The notes under the pieces were generated by a model. It was not told where the DNA came from, ran no database searches, and was given only the letters and a program-made list of their open reading frames with translations. A DNA stretch of 64,000 nucleotides from assembly GCF_029873635.1 (NCBI RefSeq), contig NC_080428.1, forward strand, positions 61,305,957 through 61,369,956. Reading direction: 5' to 3'. The number at the start of each line of letters is the position of its first letter. The stretch's first letter is position 1. Below are positions 10,864-24,412 of the stretch, piece after piece. Both the position numbers and the translations under genes were made by a program. The DNA comes from Malania oleifera. Taxonomy: Eukaryota; Streptophyta; Magnoliopsida; Santalales; Ximeniaceae.

Positions 10864-11520
10864 AGCAATAGTCTACTCAATTGAACCCAGTGCAGGTCTT
10901 TAGTTTATTGTTTTCTTTATTTTAATTTTATTTTTTAATGTAGTATTAAAATTTCCATTACAAAATTTAATTTAGATTGAAATTTTGTCCCTTTACATTG
11001 TATCATTCATCCAACTACTAATGAGAATAAAGGGGTTGCAGTCTCTTAGTTAACATTGATTGCGTTTCCATCCTAGATAGTCTTTTATTTTTATTTGTCA
11101 CTAAATTTTCTCTCAATATCGAATACCATTTGAAATAAAAACTTGTTCTAATATGATTCAAAATTAAGAAAAACTAAATGCCAAGGATAAGTAAAATTAA
11201 AATGTTATTAATTGTTTGTTTTAGTGTATATTTTTTTATTGAAGGATATACATTCACACATGCTTTCAATATCTATTAAAACTTCAAGTTGTCAAAACTT
11301 AAATATTTTTTACTGTTGATATGCTATAACAATCAATATTTTTTAAATTTATAAATTTTATTATTGCTAGTTATTATTTTTATTATACTTAAAGCTAATA
11401 AGTGATTACTAATCTATGAGCACATATTTAAGCTACTGTCTTTGATTATAAAAATAAATAAAGATATATCAAGAGAATCCAATCTTAAGTATGCCCCTCT
11501 AAAAAAAATTTTGTTTTGAA
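10864..11520. other. A/T-rich CACTA sequence, nothing recognised
   Basis: Resumes the CACTA body after the solo LTR. No coding frame of note, no strong repeat and no RNA gene were seen. Confidence 0.5.
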
Positions 11521-12045
11521 ATTAAATCGTAGGATTTCCTCTTTACTGGCCAATGCCTCGGCAAAGGAATCCTCGAAAAGCCTGAAAGCGGCAGAGGGTC
11601 CAAGACCCGTCAAGGGGAGAGTCTTCTTCCAAGGGTCGAGCTGTACTGAGTGAGCACGAAAGGATTTCGGATGAGACGAGAGCACCAAGGGTGACTCTTG
11701 AGGATGTGCAGTTACCCCCGGCACGTTTCGATGCGCCGCCCATTAGAGAGCAGTCCTCCAATGTTACCCCAGGCTGAACAGAGGACATGCTCGCTCATTT
11801 GGTGTTGTTTCATATGATTAGGCTGACCATGTCGTATAATTACGATAATCCACCTCCGACGGACATTCCTGACCATTTGCTGCCTCGGGCCCTCAGCCCA
11901 CGCCCATACAACGAACCACCACCCTCCCCTTTTACCCCTAAATTGCGTCGTCTTCTGGGAAATGGTACGAGACTAAGACGCCGCTGGAGCAGTAGCCTCA
12001 TTTTGTTGCTCGTGCAGTTCCGATTCTGATTCTAATTCTGATTAG
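11521..12045 (+). other. GC-rich segment of unknown origin in the CACTA element
   Basis: This ~500-bp block is visibly richer in G/C than the A/T-rich sequence on both sides. On the plus strand it gives peptide runs with biased, protein-like composition (SDETRAPRVTLEDVQLPPAR near 11668-11728; DNPPPTDIPDHLLPRALSPR near 11848-11907) in two frames broken by stops. I do not recognise a family. A captured host-gene fragment, which CACTA elements often carry, or a decayed 5' exon of a transposase gene are both possible. Confidence 0.35.
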
Positions 12046-13104
12046 GATAGACTAGATGCTTGGGATCTTTTTATGCGCTTTCTCTTTTGCTTATGTACTG
12101 TCCTCATGCACCCTTTGCTTTTATTTTATTTATTTTTATTTTATTTTTTTTTATTACATTATGTTTTACCATGCTTTTGAATGGCTATATGCGTGCTTCG
12201 ATGTGTCTATCTACATTGTATTGCCTATGAAATTAATGAAAATACATGGAGCTTTTGGTTTCAACCTGTATTTTATGTTTCACAATATCATTACATTTTC
12301 CTAACTATTTTTTGAATTTATGTGGATGTTACTTACACAGATAAGGTAGGCAGATAAGTGTTCATTTTTTTGTATCCTTATTGTGCATTCATTTGAGATT
12401 GTGCACGGTTAGAAAATCTTTGGAACAACAATGTATAAAATACTGTGAAAGGCCAAGAACTAAATGCTATATGAAGTAAACTGCCAAATTAATTATTGTC
12501 ATTTCTTGTGTTCATTGAAGCTTAGACCCGTTCAAGAATGGTTACTATACATTCATGCCTCATCATACACATGAGACAAAACAATTATTAAAATTCAATT
12601 GATTATTAGTCATACTATGTTGACCAATAATTAATTGAACACGTTTATTATTTGTTTCACTTACGATTAGTAATGTTTGTATTTCAACCATTCTTGGATT
12701 GTCCATCGTGGACAGTTCAGGAAGTTGTATTTACATTGTTGTCATCATTCACACTTTGTCAATTATCATTATCTATTTCGAACGTGTCTCTACTTGTGTT
12801 CTCTGGGTGCACAGTGGGCTGTCGTGACAATTTGTTAGTGATGAAAAACTAGTAACATGTTCACTTGCCCCATCTTGTGTACTTGGAGAGCCATGGAGAG
12901 ATGCTGCCGAAATTTATAATGACTACGACGAAGGAATTTGAGCGATTGATCACAACGTAAATGTAACATTCCTAAATGGGATATGATTCGTACCCCTTAG
13001 ACGGAAGGTCGTCGATTATAGGATTCATGATGCATGTTTCATAAATATTATGAGAATGTAATGAACACCATTTACTTGAACATGTTAGAGGGTAATTAAC
13101 GAAC
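12046..13104. other. A/T-rich CACTA sequence, nothing recognised
   Basis: T-rich tracts and short chance ORFs only. Possibly introns or 5' sequence of the transposase gene downstream. Confidence 0.45.
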
Positions 13105-16100
13105 ATGGATAAGAGTTGGATGAATGCTTAGGGTAGGTTTTTTCAGAATACATGAAACCTACATGATTTCATAGAGTTCGCGTGTCATCGTGCAGACAAA
13201 GCCAGTGGAGTAAGGTGTCCTTGCAAGAAATGCTAAAACATAACATTCAAACACATTGATCTGTTCCATTAACATTTATTAGACTTTGGAATGGAGAAAA
13301 GATACACAAAATGGGTGTTCCATGGTGAAGATTATGTAGTTTAGAGGATGATGACAATGAAGATGAGGGGCAAATATTGTAAGTGGTGATACACGTTCGG
13401 AAGGGTTAATCGAAATGTTAGGTGACTTGCAAAGGGGGATTGTAGTCAACACAGGTGATGTCAGTGTGTTGCGTACTGGTGATGAATCTACTTCAGTAGG
13501 TACCATACCTTACAATCCTAGTACTTTGAATCGACTCGATAAACCATTTTCTAATCTCGTGAAGGATGCATGGGTGCCCCTATATCCAAATTGTAAAAAG
13601 TTCTCAAAATTAGAGTTTCTGATAAAGTTGCTTCATGCAAGGACAATGCATGGGTTATCTCAGAGAGGATTCAACATGCATTTAGGTCTCATTAAGACGG
13701 CATTGCCTGATGGTGACACACTTCTGAAGTCTTTTTATAAGGTGAAGACATACATGCGTGAATTGGGTCTCGGTTACACTCCAACACATGCATGTAGGTA
13801 TAATTGTGCACTCTTTTATGGTGAACATGAAAATGCGAACAAGTGCCCAGAATGTGGTGAACCGAGGTCTACAACTAATCATAAAAAAGGTAAAAATATC
13901 CTCCAAAAATTTTTGTGATATTGTCCATTAATCCCACAACTACAACAATTGTACATGTGTAGAAAGATTGTTGCCGATATGAGATGACATCAAGAGAAAC
14001 GTCTTCAAAATGGAAACACCCTTAGCCATCTAGCGGACTCCAAAGCTTGGGTAGATTTTGATAAAATGCATTTGTGGTTATCTAGTGATGCTCGCAACAT
14101 CAGACTTGGCCTTGCTTCAGATGGGTTCAATCCTTTCAGTAATATGAACAACTCGTATAGCATGTGGCCAGTTATGATGATGCCATACAATATGCCGCCA
14201 TGGCGATGTATGAAAGAATCCTTCATTTATATGTCGCTGCTTATTCCCTGACCGAGGGCACCTAGTAATGATATTGATGTGTACCTGCATCTGTTAATTG
14301 ATGAGTTGATAGAACTATGGGAAAAATGAGTGGAGACATTCAATGTGGAAGCGGGACAACCTTTTGGATGCATGCTACAGTGTTGTGGACAGTTAATGAT
14401 TTCCCTGCTTACGGCAACCTATCGGGTTAGAGCACAAAAGGTTACTTAGCATGCCCAGTCTGTAATAAGGATGCTGGGTCATTATCCTCGAAGCATAGAC
14501 TCAAATTATGCTTTATATGTCATTTTCGTTTTCTATGACCTGGACATCTTTGGAGGATTCATGGCGTCAAAAGCTTTAATGGAAAACCTCAACGAAGGTT
14601 ACAGCCAAAATGACTAAGTGGGGAAGAGATATTAAACCAGATCAGGTTGATCAGAGATGTGAAATTTGGGAAACCACCAACTAGTAGAAAAATAAAATGT
14701 GTTGAGTGGGAATTGAATTGGACAAAGAGAAGCATCTTCTTTGAGTTGCCATACTGGAAAGATCTTCCACTACGCCACAACTTGGATGTCATGCACATCA
14801 AAAAGAACATTTGTGAGAATATCATTTTTATATTACTAGATATGAATGGGAAGACAAAGGACACCGCAAATGCTCATTGGGATATGGAAGATATGGGAAT
14901 ACGATATAAGTTGCACCTGTTTTGTGATGGGGACAAACTTCTCATGCCATCATCTTGTTACACATTTTCGAAGGATGAGAAGAATAAATTCTTCGAATGG
15001 TTGAAATCAGTGAAGTTCCCTAATGGATATGCATCGAACATAGCTCGATGCATAAACACGAAGGAAGGGAAGATGTTAGGAATGAAAATTCATGACTGTC
15101 ACATCCTTTAATAACGAGTTCTACCTGTTTTCCTTCGTGGACACTTGACCGAAGATGTTCGCTCGGTGCTGATTATGCTAGGGATTTTTTTTCTACGTTT
15201 GTGCTCCAAAAAACTTAGTGTAAACGTACTTGAACGGTTATAGGATGACATTGTGATCATACTATGCAAGATGGAGAAAATATTTTTGCCAGCATTCTTC
15301 ATTGTGATGGTCCACCTAACCGTCCATTTACCAAGGGAGACCATAATTGGAGGACTGGTCCAATATCGTTGGATGTATCCTATTGAGAGGTAAATTTTAA
15401 ACTCCTTCTATAATGGTCACTTGATTTCCTTATTTTCTTTTTTTTTTTTCCTTTTTGTGTCTACAGGTCAATAATGCTACGTAAAATGCACAAGTTCTTA
15501 TCCACTTTGAAGGGGTATGTGCGCAATAAGGCACGACCGGAATGTTCAATCATTGAGGCATACATTGATAGTGAATGTTTTACATTTTGCTCAATGTATC
15601 TACATGACATTGACACAAGGTTCACTCGCGAGGAGTGAAATGCAAGCGTTCATGCTATTAATGCCGAATATGAAGAACCGATGAGCTCTATATTTCAAGA
15701 AAATGTTCAGCTATTTGGTGTATGAGTTTGCAATTTTATGGATATGCCCAACCTACAAAAGGCCCATTTTTACATCCTCAATAATTGTGATGAAATTGTT
15801 CCATATATCGAGTACGTGATTCGAAACTCCTTACTTTGCAATGTATTTACATAGGCATAGTTATATACTCACTTGACATTAGCATGTACTATTGTTGCAT
15901 ATAGCGAACATAAATCTAAACTTATGGCCCAAAATGAACGGAATGTCGACGAAAGATATAAGAAGGAATTCGTCAATTGGTTTGAGAGCTGTGTAAGTAA
16001 CAAATACTCTTGAGGACGAAGCAATGTACATTGTCAATGTTGACAATTTACTCATCTAAACACCCGTTTATTTTATAGATGAAAGTCATGTATTACAATA

Positions 16101-16868
16101 AAGAACCAACGACAAGTAAAGATTTGTACGCATTGACATGTGGTCCCAATCAACGAGTTAACCGCTATAGCGGTTGCATTGTCAACGGGTTACGATTTCA
16201 TACAAAGTCCCTCGAACTGAATAGAAGAACCCAAAATTCCGGGGTTGCGATGCTATGCACAAAAGGTGATGAAGAAATTGACTACTTTGGTGTCTTTGAT
16301 GACATTATAGAGTTTAACTATGGAGCCAACAGACTCATCCACTTGTTCAAGTGTATCTGGTGGGACATTGGCAATAAAAAAGACTAGGATGAACACGAAT
16401 GCTTACTTTACAAGTGTCAATTTTAGCAAGAACTGGTATCAAAATGACCCTTTTTTGCTAGCGACTTAGGCAGAACAAGTGTTTTACCTTAAAGACACCA
16501 AATTGAAGGGTGAATGGCAAGTGGCCCAAAAGATTCCTCCCTGAAATTTGTATTCTATTACAGAAGTTGCAGATGGGGAGAATAGTGCCAGTGAGGCTAC
16601 ATTCCAAGAAGATGAGTCATCTGTCAATGTAGCAGAGCAATTTACTTTCAATGTTGTCAAAGAAGGAGCCGATTCTATACCATTGAATAGGGATGCTGCC
16701 ATGGTAGAACACGTAGGGACTGTTGACATTACAATTGAACCTTCTGTAGACGTTTACTTCATCGACAATAAGAAAACTGATGGGGAAGATGAAACAGGGG
16801 TTGAGTACTGTAGTGAAGAGGAACACACTTTAGAAAGTGTGGATGATACTGATGTTGAGGGTGTATAG
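13105..16868 (+). pseudogene. TNP2-type CACTA transposase (TNPD class), broken
   Basis: Would cut and join transposon ends. Blocks in order: an N-terminal transposase-associated domain (MDKSWM at 13105, then VRCPCKKC and a final HGE motif, with stops); the TNP2 core (HARTMHGLSQRGF; ELGLGYTPTHACRYNC; KCPECGEPR; FPLIPRLQ-like CPLIPQLQQLYM; LGLASDGFNPFSNMNNSYS; VMMMPYNMPPWRCMKE); the HNLDVMHIKKNICENI block (~14780); the IHDCHIL block (~15090); a DUF4218-like part (KARPECSIIEAYIDSECFTFC, ~15523); and a DUF4216-like part (YFGVFDDIIEFNYG...LFKCIWWD, ~16285-16370). Introns fit at 15390-15466, ~15812-15904 and ~15992-16080 (GT...AG). Stops and frame changes occur throughout. Confidence 0.88.
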
Positions 16869-16991
16869 GGGGGTAAGCATGTTATGTTTGTCACTATGTA
16901 TCTGGCATGTGTAAATAACTAAAAATATATGCATTATGCATCCATCTAATATTTGTACTTCTTATATTTACTTGTCTAATATTTTGCAGAC

Positions 16992-18780
16992 ATGACACCA
17001 AGAGGTCAACGTGGCTGACATCCTTCTAGGAACTCCACTACATTGCATAAGGATGATCCGATATCCTCAAGACCGGCGGAGCCCATCGGTTTTGATGCGA
17101 TGGCACCATTGTCTGAGCCATCGACACCTTGACCAAATGTGGATACCTCAGCTCGGGATGACACGCAGGATGAGTTGCCCACCATGATCAGCAGCGTTGG
17201 TAAGGTTTTCTTTTATTTATTTTGATGTAAACTATTGATTTTTATTCATGTGTATGATTAAAATATTGTTCTTAATTTAACTCTTCTTTCAGCATCGACA
17301 TCCATGGCTAGGTCAGGCTATGGTGTCGTGAAGAACATGACGCTAAAGAAGCACCTGCAGAGGACAAGGTAGCGCATTAGGATTGACATTCCTCCAAACT
17401 TCACCGCCCCGCGTGACAATTGGTGTCCAACATGGACGTGAGAGCTCGACATTATATGCTGACAGTATGCTCCAGTCACCGCCTTTAGCTGGCCGCAGGT
17501 GATTGAGGCGCAACACATGGTTCTTTACATACGCATCTTGGTAAGTAATCCCAAAGCCTCTTTTCTTTTTCTTTTTTTTTTTTTTTATAACTTTCAATAT
17601 ACTAGCCAAACAACCGTCTAACACTTTGAATGTATTACCTATGCAGGAGGAGTTCGATATGGACATTCTCCATGCGGACCATGTGAAGAAGGCGGTGGAT
17701 GTCCAACTTTGCAATAAATTTAAGTCATATCATGAGAAAATGTGTGAACATTTTTGTGCGATGTGAGATGAAGCAGAAACCCACCCATACGATAAGATAT
17801 CCCAAGAAGATTGGGAGGTGGTGTGTCGCCATTTTCGCGACCCGCACTATAAGGTGATGTGTTTGTATTATAATATCTACTTTAAGTTTTTCTATGGCTA
17901 ATAAGAAGCCTTGACATCTTTTTTGTAGGCTGTATGTGTAAAAAATGTTGCAAATCGCAGCAAACTCCCTACGACACAATGTGGTGGGTCGAGGTTATTC
18001 GTAAATCATTGACGCGTAATTGCTATATATAACACTATCTGACGAATATGTACGCCATTAATATTAATGTTGTTTTATATGACAATGTAGCATGATCCTG
18101 CGATTGGCGCCGAGGAGCTGCTGCCAGATCTTTATCAGAGAACGTAGCAACGAAGATCAGGGGAGTGGTGCAACGGTGCGCAGAGCAAACATGTAAGTCA
18201 AATTAAATATGTAGTTTATAATTTGATTCAAAATCAACTTTTGGGTATTCTCATTTCTTATTTTTTATCATTTTCATGACTAAAAATATGCATGGATGGT
18301 TGAGCTGAGAGATGCACCTGTTGAAGAGGGGAACCAGCAAAAGACAAATTACCAGATAACCGCTCAGGTGCTTGGGGAACGAGCGTGGTGCTGGGTGAAA
18401 TGGTTTGGAAGTGGATACATCGCCCCATAACATTGTCTTCAATGGGTGCGGTGGCTCGTACTAAGCTAGAACGAACGCATCAACAGGCCAACGCTTGGGC
18501 CAACAAGATGGATCAGCGGGTGCAAACGGTGGAGTTGGAGAACCAGGAGTTGAGACACTTGGTGTTTAACGTCACATTAGAGAATCAGAGTTTGAAAGAA
18601 AAGGTGCCCACCTTTGAAGCCACGCTCACAGCTATGATGAACAAGCAAGGAGCTTCAAACTTATACATGAAATACATCGGTATGCTAGTATGCGTGTCCT
18701 TGCAAATTAATATTAGAAAATTAAAAAAAAAAAAAAAACTCCATTTCAAATATGTTGTGTATGCTTTAAAAAATGAATAA
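16992..18780 (+). pseudogene. CACTA second gene, Transposase_24 (TNPA-class), broken
   Basis: Starts about MTPRGQRG at 16992. Exon-like blocks are separated by GT...AG introns: FSWPQVIEAQHMVLYIRIL (~17480), EEFDMDILHADHVKKAVDVQ (~17650), ISQEDWEVVCRHFRDPHYK (~17796), KNVANRSKLPTTQCGGS (~17940), a fourth near 18090 and a last coiled-coil-like stretch (18385-18780; QRVQTVELENQELRHLVF). The DWE...C..F and KNKANR-K...T.GS pattern is typical of the plant En/Spm Transposase_24 family, whose members bind subterminal repeats. Stops break several exons. Confidence 0.75.
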
Positions 18781-18959
18781 ATTTTATTGGTTTCCAAAAC
18801 TGAGATGAAAATTATTTTGTGTTTTTTGAGTAAATGAAGAAATGAATAATAGGTAAAAGTTATATCCTTTGTTAGATGGTAATATTTATATCCTTTGTTA
18901 GATTCTTAATACTTCATCGGATGTAATAAATGAGTCCATTGTAAACTCACTATGCATCG

Positions 18960-21900
18960 AATGTGTTTTAACGATTTCCTAGAAATATTTTCTTGATGGA
19001 TGGTATTATGTTATATGAATTGTAAATCGAACTACTGGAATACAGGCTTGTGTTGAACGCCAACTACATGGCTGATGCAGTACATTGTGAATTGCATGCT
19101 GGTAGTGAATTTAGGTTCTTACGTGCTCAAACTCACTACTATCTACATGATGCGTATTATTGTGATTTGTTTGCTTAAATCTATCAAGTTTTAGTGCAAG
19201 AATTTTTTGGGAAATGTCCAATTTACAGAAGGCATGCTGCCCAAATTTCGGTAAAGTTTTTTCAGAATAAAACCATGTACAAAGAAACGTATGCATGATC
19301 AGTAAAAACTTAAAGTCATTCTAACTCGCGCCTCTCACATGTTGATATTCGTAAGAAAAGAGGTGAACTTAGACTTGTCATTCAAAATCTAAAACGCTTG
19401 ACTAAGAACAACAATGTATAGAATATAGTAAAAGGTTAAGAACTAAATGCCATATAAGTAAGTGAAAGCCACTTATGAACATTAAAATCCATTAAAGAAT
19501 CACAACTTGAAACCTCCTATATATTGAAAACTTTTATAGTCAAACTCAAGTTAGCAAATTAAATCCTAAGGACCAAAGATAAGCTAAAAAATCTCCAACA
19601 AAGCAAAGACAATTTAAAAACCTTCTGAACCAGGATTCCACCACTATCACTGAATAGAAGAAAAACAAACTATAATCCATTTCCTCAATCAATAACCAAA
19701 GCATTTTATGTCCATAACTAAATCCAAGAAACCCCAACTCAATCTATCACAAGCCTTCTCACAATCTAAGTAACAACTTCATGCACAACCCAAGCTACAT
19801 AAAAAATGCTTGAGAAGCAACCTTCTGGACAAAATTAGAAAACCTTAATTGAATTGTGTTTTAATGGTTTCCTAGTAATATTTTCTTGATGGATGATATT
19901 ATGTTATAAGAATTGTATATTGAACTACTGGAATACATGCTTGTGTTGAACGCCAACTACATAACTGATGCAGTACATTGTGAATTGCATGTTGGCAGTG
20001 GATTTAGGTTCTCACATGCTCAAACTCACTGGTATCTGCATGATGCATATTATTGTGATTTGTTTGATTGAATCTATCAAGTTTTAGTGTATGAATTTTT
20101 TAAAAAATATCCAATTTATAGACAGCATGTTGTCGAAATTTCGGTAAATTTTTTCCAGAATAAAACCATGTGCAAAGAAACATATGCATGATCAGTAAAA
20201 ACTTAAAGTAATTCTAACTTGCACCTCTCACGTGTTGATATTCATAAGAAAAGAGGTGATCTTAAGCTTATCATTCAAAATCTAAAACACTTGGCTAAGA
20301 ACAACAATGCATAGAATACAGTGAAAGGTCAAGAACTAAATGTCATATAAGTAAGTGAAAGCCACTTATAAACATTAAAACCCATTAAAGAATCACAACT
20401 TGAAACCTCCTATATATTGAAAACTTTTATAGTCAAACTCAAGTTAGCAAATTAAATCCTAAGGACAAAAGACAAGCTCAAAAATCTCCAACAAAGTAAA
20501 GACAGTCTTAAAACCTTCTGAACCAGGATTCCACCACTATCACTGAATAGAAGAAAAACAAACCATAATCCATTTCCTTAATCTATAACCAAAGCTTTTT
20601 ATGTCCATAACTGAATCCAAGAAACCCCAACTCAATCTATCACAAGCCTTCTTACAATCTAAGTAACAACTTCATGCATAACCTAAGCTGCATTAAGAAT
20701 GCTTGAGAAGCAACCTTCGGGACACAACTAGAAAACCTTAGTTGAATTGTGTTTTAATGGCTTCCTAGTAATATTTTCTTGATGGATGGTATTATGTAAT
20801 ATGAATTATATATTGAACTACTGAAATACATGCTTGTATTGAATGCAGACTACATGGCTGATGCAATACATTGTGAATTGCATGCTGGTAGTGGATTTAG
20901 GTTTTCGCATGCTCAAACTCACTAGTATTTGCATGATGCATATTGTTGTGCTTTGTTTTCTTGAATCTATCAAGTTTTAGTGCAAGAATGTTTTTGGAAA
21001 ATATCTAATTTACAGACGGCATGCTGTCAAAATTTCAGTAAAGGTTTTCCAGAATAAGACCATGTACAAAGAAATGTATGCATGATTAGTAAAAACTTAA
21101 AGTCATTCTAACTCACGCCTCTCACGTGTTGATATTCATAAGAAAAAAGATGATCTTAGGCTTATCATTCAAAATCTAAAACACTTGACTAAGAACAACA
21201 ATGTATAGAATACAGTGAAAGGTTAAGAACTAAATGCCATATAAGTAAGTGAAAGCTACTTATGAACATTAAAAACCATTAAAGAATTATAACTCGAAAC
21301 CTCCTATATATTGAAAACTTTTATAGTCAAACTCAAGTTAGCAAATTAAATCCTAAGGACCAAAGACAAACTAAAAAATATCCAACAAAGCAAAGGCAAT
21401 CTTAAAACCTTCTGAACCAGGATTTCACCACTATCACTGAATAGAAGAAAAAAAAACCATAATCCATTTCCTCAATCCATAACCAAATATTTTTATGTCC
21501 AAACTGAATCCAAAAAACCCCAACTCAATCTATCATAAGCCTTCTCACAATCTAAGTAATAACTCAAGCTGCATTAAGAATTCTTGAGAAGCTACCTTCT
21601 AGAAAAAACTAGAAAACCTTAGTTGAATTGTGTTTTAACGGTTTCCTAGTAATTTTTTCTTGATGGATGATATTATGTTATTTGAATTGTATATTGAACT
21701 ACTGGAATACATGCTTGTGTTGAAGGCCAACTGCATAGCTAATGCAGTATATTGTGAATTGTATGCTGGTAGTAGATTTAGGTTCTCGTATGCTCAAACT
21801 CACTGGTATCTGCATGATGCGTATTGTTGTGATTTGTTTGTAGAATCTATCAAGTTTTAGTGCAGAAATTTTTTGAGAAATGTCCAATTTACAAATGGCA

Positions 21901-22700
21901 TGCTGCCAAAATTTCAATAAAGTTTTTCTAGAATAAAACCACGTACAAAGAAATGTATGCATGATCAGTAAAAACTTAAAGTCATTCTAACTCGCGTCTC
22001 TCACGTGTTGATATTCATAAGAAAAGAGGTGATCTTAGGCTTATCATTCAAAATCTAAAACACTTCGCTAAGAACAACAATGTATAGAATACAATGAAAG
22101 GTTAAGAACTAAATGTCATATAAGTAAGTGAAAGCCACTTATGAACATTAAAACCCATTAAAGAATCACAACTTGAAACCTCCTATATATTGAAAACTTT
22201 TATAGTCAAATTCAAGTTAGCAAATTAAATCCTAAGGATGAAAGACAAGCTAAAAAATCTCCAACAAAGCAAAGACAATCTTAAAACCTTCTGAAACAGG
22301 ATTCCACCACTATCATTGAATAGAAGAAAAACAAACCATAATCCATTTCCTTAATCTATAACCAAAGTTTTTTATGTCCATAACTGAATCCAAGAAACCT
22401 CAACTCAATTTATCACAAGCCTTCTCACAATCTAAGTAACAACTTCATGCACAACCCAAGCTATATCAAGAATGCTTAAGATGCAACCTTCTGGACAAAA
22501 CTAGAAAACCTTAATTGCATTGTGTTTTAACATTTTCATCGTAATATTTTCTTCATGGATGGTATTATGTTATATGAATTGTATATTGAACTACTGAAAT
22601 ACATGCTTGTGTTGAACGCCAACTGCATGACTGATGCAGTACATTATGAATTGCATGCTGGTAGTGGATTTAGGTTCTTGCTTGCTTGAAATGTTTTATT
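18960..22700. repeat. Tandem array of ~890-bp units inside the CACTA element
   Basis: The marker TTCTT(G)ATGGATG recurs at about 18991, 19883, 20777, 21658 and 22550, giving periods of 892, 894, 881 and 892 bp. Four nearly complete units and a shorter fifth start are present. Each contains the blocks TGAACTACTGGAATACA.GCTTGTGTTGAA, ACCTCCTATATATTGAAAAC and ATCCATTTCC. Units differ by scattered substitutions and small indels. No conserved protein is evident; a 66-residue open frame in one unit (21660-21860) is broken in others. Confidence 0.9.
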
Positions 22701-23555
22701 TTATGAAAACAATCATGTTTCAGGTATAGGTTTTATAGGAAAATGTCCAATTTATAGATGGCATACTTCCGAAATTCCGTTGAAATTATTCAAAAAAAAA
22801 AACTACGTACAAAGATAATTATGATAAAATGAATGTTAAAATATTTTTGAAAGAATGAGTGAAAGTTAAATGAAAAGTCATTTCATTAAGTCTTAAATTT
22901 GCATCTATTAACATATATGCCATATCATTTGCTTTTAACTATGGATAAGCATTATCATTTGTCCACCGCCAGAGATACTTTGTTTTGAGAACAAGTTAAA
23001 GTGTTTACATGCGTGGTTTGATGCATGCAACTGTATATATTCATACGTACACCATTCACATTCATTTCAACTATTCGTTTAGGGTTGAAAATTATTGCAC
23101 GGCGCACCCTCTATATTTTTATTCGTGATTATACTGAGCGTCAGCTCTCCATTCTTTTCTCCATTTGTATACTAATATTTTTTATGATTCTTAATTTGTA
23201 GGGTTCACGACTATTATAACATCAACACGATGTCATGCATGCACTACAGTCTTCGGATGCAACTTTTGATTTTTTTTTTTTAATTTTTATTGTTATTTGA
23301 ATAAATGGAATTTTTGTATTTTAATTTGAATTTGTATAATGTATTTGTATTTGAATTTTTTGAAAACTTTTTTATTATCTGAACAGATGTTATTTTTTAT
23401 TATTTTAATTGAGTTTGTATTTGAATTCGAAATTTTGAATAATTTATGAATTTTGTAGTAATTATGGTTTCAGGTTATGTATGCGAAAATGTGATTACAG
23501 ATTTTTACAGGAATTGATGATTCAAAAAAATTAATATTAAATTTTTTTTTAATTT
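22701..23555. other. A/T-rich CACTA 3' sequence, nothing recognised
   Basis: Lies between the tandem array and the 3' subterminal repeats. Only A/T-rich sequence with T tracts was seen. Confidence 0.5.
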
Positions 23556-23864
23556 CTTAATTATTAGTGAAGGATTCAAATTCATCACAAATAGTAAGGT
23601 ATTAGTGACGAATTTGAATCCTTCACTAATACTGTACTATTAGTGACAAATTTGAGCTGACCCAATGTAGAATTTGAGCTAATACTCCATTATTAGTGAC
23701 GAATTTAAAATTCATCACTAATAGTTAGTAGTAACAGTAGATATAGCAACTAATTTAAAACCGTCACTAATACTTATAAATTCATCACTAACACTATTAG
23801 TGACGAATTCATATGCATTAGTGACAGATTTGATCCTTCACTAATACCCTGATTTTTTGTAGTG
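23556..23864. repeat. CACTA 3' subterminal repeats and terminal inverted repeat
   Basis: Multiple TTAGTGACGAATTT / AATTCATCACTAAT motifs in both orientations match those at the left end. The last bases, TTTTTTGTAGTG, are the inverted CACTACAAAAAA terminus. AAT follows as the 3-bp target duplication. Confidence 0.88.
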
Positions 23865-23867
23865 AAT

Positions 23868-24412
23868 GTCAAAGAGGGAAAGAATGTTGAAAGAATGATG
23901 AATTATGAATGACAAATATGACTTTTGAAGTATTCTTAGCTAATATGAATGTTGTACAACATATGCTTGATTGTAAAAGATGTCACAACACATATACAAT
24001 ATGAATGACAAAAATGAAATATGCATGACTATTTGACTATTGAAGCACACTACATATACTATATTGCAATATATTGAGAAGTGCATGTTCATATGTTCAT
24101 ATGCTTAAAATATGATTTTATTTGAACTTAATTATTTTTTATATCTTACTCTTTTTGATTGATGTCAAAAGGAGGAGAAGTATTGAGCAAAAATTGAGCA
24201 GTATTGAAAAATTCGAACATTATATATGTATCAAAAGGAAGGGGGAGAAGTATTTGATATTGAATGATCTTGAACTTGAATGATGTAATGAGCATGATAT
24301 TGTATGATATTGAAATTGGTATTGAAACTACAAATATTGTTAAGATTATGCTTATTGTAAGGGGGAGTCTTTTTAAGGCTTACTCAAATTTTTACTCCTC
24401 ATTTGTCATCAT
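23868..24412 (+). other. 3' non-coding region of the SIRE-type copia element
   Basis: Sequence between the (truncated) RNase H and the purine tract. It holds several purine-rich runs: AAAAGGAGGAGAAG (~24169), GGAAGGGGGAGAAG (~24237) and GTAAGGGGGAGTC (~24357). These resemble the real purine tract just before the LTR. Short A/T-rich ORFs only. Confidence 0.6.

Larger units (their letters stand above)
7650..23864 (+). mobile_element. CACTA (En/Spm) DNA transposon, ~16.2 kb
   Basis: The left end reads CATTACAAAAAAC (canonical CACTACAAAAA with one change). The right end, reverse-complemented, reads CACTACAAAAAATCAGGG. Three-base target duplications AAT flank both ends (7647-7649 and 23865-23867), as expected for CACTA. 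Both subterminal regions are packed with TTAGTGACG-type repeats. Inside are a TNP2-type transposase gene, a Transposase_24 (TNPA-class) gene, a solo LTR insertion and a long tandem array. The genes carry many stops, so the copy is not autonomous. Confidence 0.92.

Noticed and set aside
12056..12304. 82-residue hydrophobic ORF as a membrane protein
   Set aside because: It is a T-rich non-coding tract; the hydrophobicity comes from TTT/ATT codons and nothing supports expression.
21660..21962. Open frames (66 and 87 residues) within one ~890-bp CACTA unit
   Set aside because: The same positions in the other units contain stops or shifts, so there is no sign of a conserved protein.
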